Positions 40,580-46,338 of a stretch of DNA of 46,338 nt are shown here, one piece after another. Location of the stretch: positions 241,442-287,779 of the forward strand of contig DEJG01000022.1 of the NCBI GenBank assembly GCA_002353295.1. Direction: 5' to 3'. The DNA is from Prevotella sp. UBA2754. GTDB taxonomy: Bacteria; Bacteroidota; Bacteroidia; Bacteroidales; Bacteroidaceae. The translations under genes were made by a program, and so were the position numbers. Below the pieces are notes generated by a model, which had not been told where the DNA came from, searched no databases, and saw nothing but the letters and a program-made list of their open reading frames with translations. The stretch's first letter is position 1, and each line of letters opens with the position of its first letter.

Positions 40580-41769
40580 TATTTCTTCTGCTGATTCTGG
40601 TTCTTGTTATTATTCCTTGGGTGAGGCATGAACGGGTTGGAAGCCTGCTGACCTTGTGGCTGGTCGCCACCGGTGACATTCAAATCGGTGAGCACTTCAG
40701 TTCCCTCGGCAATACCTTTTAAAATCTCTGTCATCACACCATTTGTTGTGCCGATTTCTACTTTATGGGCTTTGAAAGTGGAGCCTTCGATAGTCCATAG
40801 TTTATGTTCACCCTCACAGTCTTCAATCTTTTGGTCCTTTTTCAAGAGTGCCTCATTGGGTGAAAAACGGAGGGCTTTAGAAGGTACGGCTAATATGTCG
40901 TTTTTCTCCATAGTGTATATGGTCACATTAGCAGTCAGACCGGGTTTTAGCTTGAGGTCTTTATTAGGTGCCGAAATGACGACTTCGTATGTTACCACGT
41001 TACTTGATGTGGTGGCTTGTTGGCGCACCTGGGTCACGGCTCCTTCGAAATGGTCGTCAGGAAAAGCGTCAACCGTGAAACTCACTCGCTGGCCTTCTTG
41101 AACACCACCGATGTCGGCCTCGTCAATATCAGCAATCACACGCATGTTAGTAAGGTCTTGTGCTATGGTGAAGAGTTCTGGCGTGTTGAACGATGCTGCT
41201 ACTGTCTGCCCTTCCTCTACGCTTTTGGAAAGCACGACACCGTCAATTGGGCTGGTAATGGTGGCATAGCCTAAGTTCGTCTGAGCCTTTTGTACATTCT
41301 CGCGAGAAGAATTGACTGTCTGGCGAGCCTTCTCATAACTGAGCTTGGCATTTTCATAATCGTTGGCAGAAACAAGACCTTTATCGAACAGCGTTTGATA
41401 GCGGTTGAAGTTGGATTGCTCGTAATTAAGTGTGCTTTGGGCGCTTGATAAATCTGCCTTAGCACGATTGAGTTCACTGATAAGATTGGTTTTGTCAAGT
41501 TCAGCTATCACTTGTCCTTTTTTGACTTCCGAGTTGTAATCGACATATAATTTCGAAACGATACCACTGACCTGTGTACCTACGGTTACTGACGTGACAG
41601 GTTCGATGGTTCCTGTGGCCGTGATACTGGTATGTATATTCTGTTTTTCTACTTTGGCCGTTTCGAACGACACTTTCTCTTCTTTCTTACCACCAGAAAT
41701 GAGCCAAATGATAAGGGCTATCAAGGCAATTCCGCCAATGATGAACCATAGTTTCTTGTTCTTCAACAT
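40579..41769 (-). CDS. MacA-like periplasmic adaptor (HlyD family)
   Basis: 396 residues. An N-terminal membrane anchor (about 7-24) is followed by beta-barrel and lipoyl segments (TSITATGTIEPVTSVTVGTQVSGIVSKLYVDYNSEVKKGQ), a helical hairpin (ELNRAKADLSSAQSTLNYEQSNF to VQKAQTNLGYATITSPIDGVV), and a C-terminal beta domain. The C-terminal tail is rich in Asn, Gln and Lys. It bridges the inner-membrane ABC transporter and the TolC-like channel in the periplasm. Confidence 0.93.
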   Translation of the reverse strand: MLKNKKLWFIIGGIALIALIIWLISGGKKEEKVSFETAKVEKQNIHTSITATGTIEPVTSVTVGTQVSGIVSKLYVDYNSEVKKGQVIAELDKTNLISELNRAKADLSSAQSTLNYEQSNFNRYQTLFDKGLVSANDYENAKLSYEKARQTVNSSRENVQKAQTNLGYATITSPIDGVVLSKSVEEGQTVAASFNTPELFTIAQDLTNMRVIADIDEADIGGVQEGQRVSFTVDAFPDDHFEGAVTQVRQQATTSSNVVTYEVVISAPNKDLKLKPGLTANVTIYTMEKNDILAVPSKALRFSPNEALLKKDQKIEDCEGEHKLWTIEGSTFKAHKVEIGTTNGVMTEILKGIAEGTEVLTDLNVTGGDQPQGQQASNPFMPHPRNNNKNQNQQKK

Positions 41770-41784
41770 ACTATTATAATTTTT

Positions 41785-43146
41785 TTATAGATTCATAGTT
41801 TCCCCTTGATAAAACTTCAGCAGCTGCTGATTTAATATCGTCGTGTATTTGGATTGCAGTCTGTTTTGCTGAGCTTGAAGCAGCTTGTCCTTGCCAGTCA
41901 ATAGTTCTACGATATTCTTTAAGCCTAATCGGAATTGTTCCGACAGAAGGTCATAGGATGCTTGTTCACTGGCTGCGGAAAGTTTGGCGGCGCGGAACTT
42001 TTGCTGATTGCTCATGGCTTCCAGCCAACAGCTCTCAATATCAGAGTATAGCTGTTTTTGCCGACTGACAAGGTCGAGCTCCGCTTGCTCATGGGCTATG
42101 CGTGCCTTGTTGACAGCTGTCTTGGTCTTACGGGCATCTATGATGGGTATCTGGATACCTACTCCTGCAGAGGCATCGAAGTTTGTTTTTATTTGGGATC
42201 CCCATGTGTTCTGTGATAATGAGTTGGTTGAGGTTCCTACACCAGCAGTCATGCTGACTGTAGGCAGATGTCCTGCTTTGGCCATCTTCATCTGAAGACC
42301 GCTTTGTTCAATGTCAAGTCTGGCATTCTGAATCTCAGGGCGCTGGGCTAATGCTGTTTCATAAACATTCATCAACGAGGGAATAGTTGCAAGTGCCTGC
42401 TCGTCAGTGGTAGCTGGAATGGCAATGTCAAAATCCCGCACATCTGTAATCTCTAAGAGCTGACGCAGGCGTAACATATAGTCTGCTACTTGGGTTTCGG
42501 CTTGTACAATATTATACTCGTCTGTGGCTCGCTGGGCTGTCAGTTGGGCTAAATCTGCCTTCGACATCTTACCTACCTCCAGCATGACCTGTCCGCGCTC
42601 TTCGTTCTTTTTGGCGGTTTCCAGAGCTTGGCGCTGTACTTCTACGGCCTCAGTCAAATAGAGTATCTGCACATAGTTTCTGGCAATTTGCTCTTGAATG
42701 GAATTGGCTGTTTCCAGAACGCTCAAGTCTGCCTGTTGTTCACTCAACCGGTCGCGCTTGAGTTGGTTGGTATTCTGTCCTCCATTCCATACAGTCCAAG
42801 AAGCGTTGATACCGTAAGAACCGTTATAATAGGTTTTCTTTACGTCGGTAGCTACTGTTCCGTTGGTCACCGTCATTGTACCATTTGATGTCCATGGACG
42901 ATAACCCACACTTTGATTGGTGGAGGCGGAAAGGGTGGGGAAGAGTGCGGCATTTGACTGCTTGCGAGTTTCTGTAGCACTTTGTTTTTGCAGACGGGCT
43001 TGTTGAAGGGTGATGTTGTTTTCAACAGCATAGTTGATACAGTCTTCTAAAGTCCATTTTTTCTGTCCGAATGTACTCACAACTGCAAAGAGTGCCAATA
43101 TTGTTATAACACTTTTTTTCATAAGTCTTTTATTAGTTTTCTTCAT
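41785..43146 (-). CDS. TolC-family outer-membrane efflux protein
   Basis: 453 residues, the usual length for the family, with a signal peptide (MKKSVITILALFAVVSTFGQ). WTLEDCINYAVENNITLQQA is the standard TolC start, and two helical repeats follow (second: MNVYETALAQRPEIQNARLDIEQSG). FDASAGVGIQIPIID is a beta strand of the barrel. The start may be the ATG at 43146 or the one at 43122, which gives a better signal peptide. It is the first gene of the adaptor-ATPase-permease operon and has a -7 box at 43169-43176. Confidence 0.93.
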   Translation of the reverse strand: MKKTNKRLMKKSVITILALFAVVSTFGQKKWTLEDCINYAVENNITLQQARLQKQSATETRKQSNAALFPTLSASTNQSVGYRPWTSNGTMTVTNGTVATDVKKTYYNGSYGINASWTVWNGGQNTNQLKRDRLSEQQADLSVLETANSIQEQIARNYVQILYLTEAVEVQRQALETAKKNEERGQVMLEVGKMSKADLAQLTAQRATDEYNIVQAETQVADYMLRLRQLLEITDVRDFDIAIPATTDEQALATIPSLMNVYETALAQRPEIQNARLDIEQSGLQMKMAKAGHLPTVSMTAGVGTSTNSLSQNTWGSQIKTNFDASAGVGIQIPIIDARKTKTAVNKARIAHEQAELDLVSRQKQLYSDIESCWLEAMSNQQKFRAAKLSAASEQASYDLLSEQFRLGLKNIVELLTGKDKLLQAQQNRLQSKYTTILNQQLLKFYQGETMNL

Positions 43147-43168
43147 CTTAAGAATTGCTTAACAGCTG

Positions 43169-43176
43169 CAAAATTA
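43169..43176 (-). promoter_or_regulatory. -7 box of the efflux operon
   Basis: The minus strand reads TAATTTTG, a match to TAnnTTTG, 22 bases before the first ATG. No good -33 TTTG is visible. Confidence 0.5.
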
Positions 43177-43210
43177 TAAATAATCTGATAATTTTTGAAT
43201 TAATTTCAGC

Positions 43211-43311
43211 CAAAAGATAATATTTATCAATAAAAAGTCGAAATGTTGCAACGAATATTCATAAACGTTCCAAGAATGAAGAAAGTAATTTTCCGTCACA
43301 GAAGTAACTAA
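43211..43311 (+). pseudogene. Decayed duplicate of the PBP promoter and start
   Basis: This stretch repeats 43522-43599 with few changes: CAAAAGATAATATTT, CAATAAAAA, TTGCAACGAATAT, and TTCCAAGAATGAAGAAAG are shared. It carries an ATG (43276) like the real start (43584), but after about six codons the match ends and the frame stops (12 codons, 43276-43311). Its -7 box is damaged (AAATGTTG in place of TAATTTTG). Confidence 0.75.
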
Positions 43312-43420
43312 CGGTCATGTCTTTTTTACATTCAGATAGCTTTTCAGCGCTTTTACATAATCCTCAAATATATAATAAGGTGCAGCAAAATAAATATGCG
43401 CCAAGAGCCACTCCTTGACT

Positions 43421-43476
43421 TGGCTCGAGCCAGATCGGGTTTTGGCTCGAGCCAATCCCCGTTTTGGCTCGAGACC
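43421..43476. repeat. Three GGCTCGAGCC palindromes at 22-base spacing
   Basis: Palindrome starts are at 43422, 43444 and 43466, exactly 22 bases apart. The third ends in GAGAC rather than GAGCC. TTTT precedes the second and third. The array lies in the 437-base gap between the efflux operon and the penicillin-binding protein gene. It may be a set of operators or a dispersed repeat family. Confidence 0.8.
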
Positions 43477-43550
43477 CCTCCTTTGGGGGCTGAAAAAAAC
43501 ATGAGTCCAAAAAATAATCGGCAAAAGATAATATTTTCAATAAAAAATCG

Positions 43551-43558
43551 TAATTTTG
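43551..43558 (+). promoter_or_regulatory. -7 box of the penicillin-binding protein gene
   Basis: TAATTTTG, 25 bases before the ATG at 43584. A -33 TTTG at normal distance is not evident. Confidence 0.5.
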
Positions 43559-43583
43559 CAACGAATATATAAACATTCCAAGA

Positions 43584-45905
43584 ATGAAGAAAGCAATTGT
43601 TCGAGTCCTGTGGGCTCTGCTGGGTGCTACGGTCATTACTGCAGGGTTTGCATTCTATGCCATCAATAACGGGTGGATAGGGTATATGCCGCCTATAGAG
43701 GAACTTCAAAATCCAATTAACAGATATGCCACTCAGGTGTATAGTTCTGACGGGAAAATTATGGGAACGTGGAACTATAACCGTGAAAACCGTGTCTTGG
43801 TGGATTATTCGCAATTGTCTCCGTCGCTGGTTCAGGCATTGGTGGCAACGGAGGATGTTCGATTCTATGACCATTCTGGTATCGATTTTATAGCTTTGGG
43901 ACGTGCCATCATCAAAAGAGGTTTGCTGAGACAGAAAAGTGCGGGTGGCGGATCAACTATTACCCAGCAGTTAGCTAAACAACTTTATTCCGGTACCGCG
44001 CATAGTGTGATGGAGAGATTGTTGCAGAAGCCTATTGAATGGGTGATAGCTGTTCAGCTTGAACGAAACTATACGAAGGATGAGATTATAGCTATGTATC
44101 TCAATTATTTTGATTTCTTACATAATGCAGTAGGTATCAAAACGGCATCTAACACTTATTTCGGAAAAGACCCAAGGAACTTGACCGTGACAGAAGCTGC
44201 TACGCTTGTCGGCTTATGTAAGAATCCGTCTTATTATAATCCTGTCAGATACAAGGAAAGAAGCCGGGAGCGTCGTAATGTAGTCCTTGGACAGATGGTG
44301 AAAGCAGGCTATCTTACTGAAGCCCAGTACGAAGAGTATTCTGCCGAACCATTAAAATTGAATTTCCATGTTTCTGATCATAAAGATGGAGTCGCTGTTT
44401 ATTTTCGAGACTTCCTTCGTCGTTATATGATGGCTAAAAAACCGGAGAGAGCGGATTATCCTTCATGGAATATGGTTAAATTTCATGTCGACTCAATCAA
44501 TTGGGAGACGGATCCACTTTACGGGTGGTGTAATAAGAATAGGAAAAGGAATGGGGATACCTATAATGTCTACACAGATGGCTTGAAGGTATATACAACT
44601 ATTGATTCGCGCATGCAGGAGTATGCTGAGCAAGCTGCACGGGAGCACATTGTGAAATATCTCCAGCCAGCGTTTGATAAAGAGAATCGAGGACGTAAAA
44701 GTGCTCCGTATTCCGGAAACCTGTCGGCGGAACAAGTCAATAAAATCCTTATGCGTTCTGTCAGACAGTGTGATCGGTACAGAGTGCTAAAAGAATCTGG
44801 AGCTTCTGATGAAGAAATCAAGCGTTCGTTTAATACAAAAACGGAAATGTCGGTTTTCACTTATCGTGGAGAGAAAGACACCATCATGACTCCGTTGGAT
44901 TCAATACGATATTATAAGTCTTTCCTGCGTTGTGGCTTTATGAGTATGTGTCCGCAGAATGGACATGTTAAGGCTTATCTTGGTGGCCTGGACTTCATGC
45001 ATTTTGCTTATGATATGTGTATGGAAGGTCGTCGTCAAGTGGGTTCGACTATCAAACCATTCCTTTATTCTCTAGCCATGGAAAATGGCTTTTCTCCATG
45101 TGATTTGGCTCCGAATGTTCAGGAAACGTATATTGTCGGAGGGCGCGCGTGGACACCTCGAAATGGTAGTAGGGCTCATTATGGGGAGATGGTGACGTTA
45201 AAATGGGGACTGCAACAATCAAACAACTGGATTTCTGCCTATCTGATGAGTAAGTTGAATCCTCAGGCATTTGTTACTCTATTACGTGAGTATGGTATTA
45301 GTAATCCCGAAATCCATCCTTCTATGGCTCTTTGTCTTGGACCTTGTGATATCACAGTGGGTGAGATGGTTAGTGCATATACAGCGTTTGTCAATCATGG
45401 CATTCGAACGGCTCCTTTATTTGTGACAAAGATTGCTGATAACGAAGGCAATGTCTTGGCAGAGTTTCAACCGCGTATGAATGAAGTTATCAGTGAAGAA
45501 AGTGCACATAAAATGCTTTATATGCTGAAAGCTGTTGTTGAAGGAGGTACTGCGGGCCGATTACGTTATAAATATAATATTCCTGGAGATATCGCAGGTA
45601 AGACGGGAACGACTAATAATAATAGTGATGCTTGGTTTATGGGGATCACTCCAACACTTGTTAGTGGCTGTTGGGTCGGTGGTGAAGATCGTGATATCCA
45701 CTTTACTATGACAAGCATGGGACAAGGTGCCGCTGGCGCTCTTCCTGTATGGGCATATTATATGAAGCGTGTTTATGCTGACAAACGATTAGGATATAAC
45801 GAAAATGCAGTTTTTGATCTACCGGCAGGGTTTAGCCCTTGTCAATTAGATGATTCGGGATTAAGTGATATGTCAGAAGAAGACATGGGAGAGATTTTTG
45901 AGTAG
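43584..45905 (+). CDS. Class A penicillin-binding protein (PBP1A-like)
   Basis: 773 residues. One N-terminal membrane anchor (about 5-27), a GT51 transglycosylase domain with catalytic E90 in ATEDVRFYDHSG, GGSTITQQLAKQLY and NYFDFLHNAVGIKTASNTYFGK, then a transpeptidase domain with the SxxK motif STIK (nucleophile Ser about 488), SNN (about 545) and KTG (about 672, GKTGTTNNNSDAWF). It polymerises and crosslinks peptidoglycan in the periplasm. All catalytic motifs are intact. Upstream lie a duplicated promoter/start and a palindrome array. A strong terminator follows. Confidence 0.95.
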   Translation: MKKAIVRVLWALLGATVITAGFAFYAINNGWIGYMPPIEELQNPINRYATQVYSSDGKIMGTWNYNRENRVLVDYSQLSPSLVQALVATEDVRFYDHSGIDFIALGRAIIKRGLLRQKSAGGGSTITQQLAKQLYSGTAHSVMERLLQKPIEWVIAVQLERNYTKDEIIAMYLNYFDFLHNAVGIKTASNTYFGKDPRNLTVTEAATLVGLCKNPSYYNPVRYKERSRERRNVVLGQMVKAGYLTEAQYEEYSAEPLKLNFHVSDHKDGVAVYFRDFLRRYMMAKKPERADYPSWNMVKFHVDSINWETDPLYGWCNKNRKRNGDTYNVYTDGLKVYTTIDSRMQEYAEQAAREHIVKYLQPAFDKENRGRKSAPYSGNLSAEQVNKILMRSVRQCDRYRVLKESGASDEEIKRSFNTKTEMSVFTYRGEKDTIMTPLDSIRYYKSFLRCGFMSMCPQNGHVKAYLGGLDFMHFAYDMCMEGRRQVGSTIKPFLYSLAMENGFSPCDLAPNVQETYIVGGRAWTPRNGSRAHYGEMVTLKWGLQQSNNWISAYLMSKLNPQAFVTLLREYGISNPEIHPSMALCLGPCDITVGEMVSAYTAFVNHGIRTAPLFVTKIADNEGNVLAEFQPRMNEVISEESAHKMLYMLKAVVEGGTAGRLRYKYNIPGDIAGKTGTTNNNSDAWFMGITPTLVSGCWVGGEDRDIHFTMTSMGQGAAGALPVWAYYMKRVYADKRLGYNENAVFDLPAGFSPCQLDDSGLSDMSEEDMGEIFE

Positions 45906-45928
45906 TATATTATATAATAAGGTATAGG

Positions 45929-45972
45929 GTTTTCGACTTTTGTCATGAAAGTCGAAAACTTTTTGTTTTTTA
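45929..45972 (+). terminator. Terminator after the penicillin-binding protein gene
   Basis: A perfect 12-pair stem: GTTTTCGACTTT (45929-45940) with AAAGTCGAAAAC (45948-45959), loop of 7, followed by TTTTTTGTTTTTT. Confidence 0.9.
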
Positions 45973-45992
45973 GCAAAAAAGTCGATAAAAAG

Positions 45993-46023
45993 TTTGGTAA
46001 TCCAAAAAATAGTCGTACCTTTG
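45993..46023 (+). promoter_or_regulatory. rRNA operon promoter
   Basis: TTTG at 45993-45996 and TACCTTTG at 46016-46023, 19 bases apart, lie about 245 bases before the 16S gene. This is a consensus Bacteroidetes promoter, as expected for an rRNA operon. Confidence 0.85.
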
Positions 46024-46029
46024 CATCCG

Positions 46030-46267
46030 CTTTCGCTCAAAAACATGGGTGTTAGCTAGAATAAAGAGATCTTTGATAGAATTTTCATAAAACAGAGAAA
46101 GTAGTACAAGAAGCGGAGTACATTCCTTTATGGAAAGGTATTCCGGGTAATAGAACGAACCGTCGATTTTTTAAGAGAAATAGAGTGCTTCAATAGATAC
46201 TACCGGATAGGCGTAATTACGTACTGGGCAACAGAGACAATCCTTTATTGGATGAAAGATATTTTAT
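46030..46267 (+). other. 16S leader (pre-rRNA spacer)
   Basis: About 240 bases with no gene. It contains a small hairpin (CCTTT/AAAGG near 46125-46140). It is the transcribed leader that would form processing stems with sequence beyond the window. Nothing coding is seen. Confidence 0.7.

Positions 46268-46338
<71 letters not shown>

Noticed and set aside
43315..43524. 69-codon minus-strand frame across the palindrome array
   Set aside because: Most of it is the translation of the 22-base repeats; no start signal or family match is seen.
43211..43599. Insertion-sequence target duplication
   Set aside because: The repeats are about 80 bases long and diverged, far longer than a target-site duplication, and no transposase lies between.

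Overview
The window looks like a chromosomal piece of a Bacteroidales genome, most likely Prevotellaceae. The 3' end runs into a 16S rRNA gene whose first 71 bases have the Bacteroidales/Prevotella-type start (GATGAACGCTAGCTACAGGC). Promoters fit the Bacteroidetes pattern (TTTG, about 19-22 bases, TAnnTTTG). Shine-Dalgarno sites are weak or absent. Gene families such as LruC lipoproteins, DUF6625 and the CBM20-bearing type of MalQ agree. No tRNA, CRISPR array or insertion sequence was seen.

Layout. (1) 35-2056: an LruC-domain lipoprotein. (2) 2149-23701: a surface or exopolysaccharide locus. Its main operon is on the minus strand and starts from a good promoter at 23668-23701. In transcription order it encodes a stand-alone receiver, a phosphoglycosyl transferase with an N-terminal pseudo-receiver, a short TolC-like protein, a Wzc-like chain-length protein, a Wzy-like polymerase, three GT2 transferases, a Wzx flippase, an inserted AAA-type ATPase, another GT2, an AT3 acyltransferase, a DUF6625 putative glycosyltransferase and a second AT3. 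Further left are a third AT3, a GT4 transferase and two plus-strand SGNH genes. One of these is fused to an AT3 domain and frameshifted. The other is free-standing and diverges from the third AT3. A broken GT4 remnant marks an old duplication or cassette swap. (3) 23812-27236: xylulokinase, and facing it ptb-buk. (4) 27276-30634: manC-gmd-fcl for GDP-L-fucose, a plausible donor for the polysaccharide. (5) 30697-34451: glnS, a TPR protein and a DedA protein. (6) 34569-38604: a candidate small RNA, mltG, and divergent malQ. (7) 38603-43146: a MacAB-TolC-type exporter operon. (8) 43211-45905: a class A penicillin-binding protein behind a peculiar repeat-rich upstream region. (9) 45929-46338: terminator, rRNA promoter, leader and the 16S start.

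How the genes work together: the phosphoglycosyl transferase would load the first sugar on undecaprenyl phosphate. The GT2, GT4 and DUF6625 enzymes would extend the unit, AT3/SGNH proteins would acylate it, Wzx would flip it, and Wzy with the Wzc-like protein would polymerise it. The TolC-like protein is a candidate outer-membrane component because no Wza-like gene is visible.

The most interesting signals are: (a) 7- and 8-base tandem repeats inside or at the start of glycosyltransferase genes, in malQ and between the mltG/malQ promoters, where unit gain or loss would shift frame or promoter spacing; (b) the AT3/SGNH/GT4 module in an intact-order copy and a decayed copy; (c) a pseudo-receiver fused to the initiating transferase beside a canonical receiver; (d) three palindromes spaced exactly 22 bases apart and a duplicated promoter/start upstream of the penicillin-binding protein; (e) a promoter-to-terminator small RNA candidate at 34607-34690.
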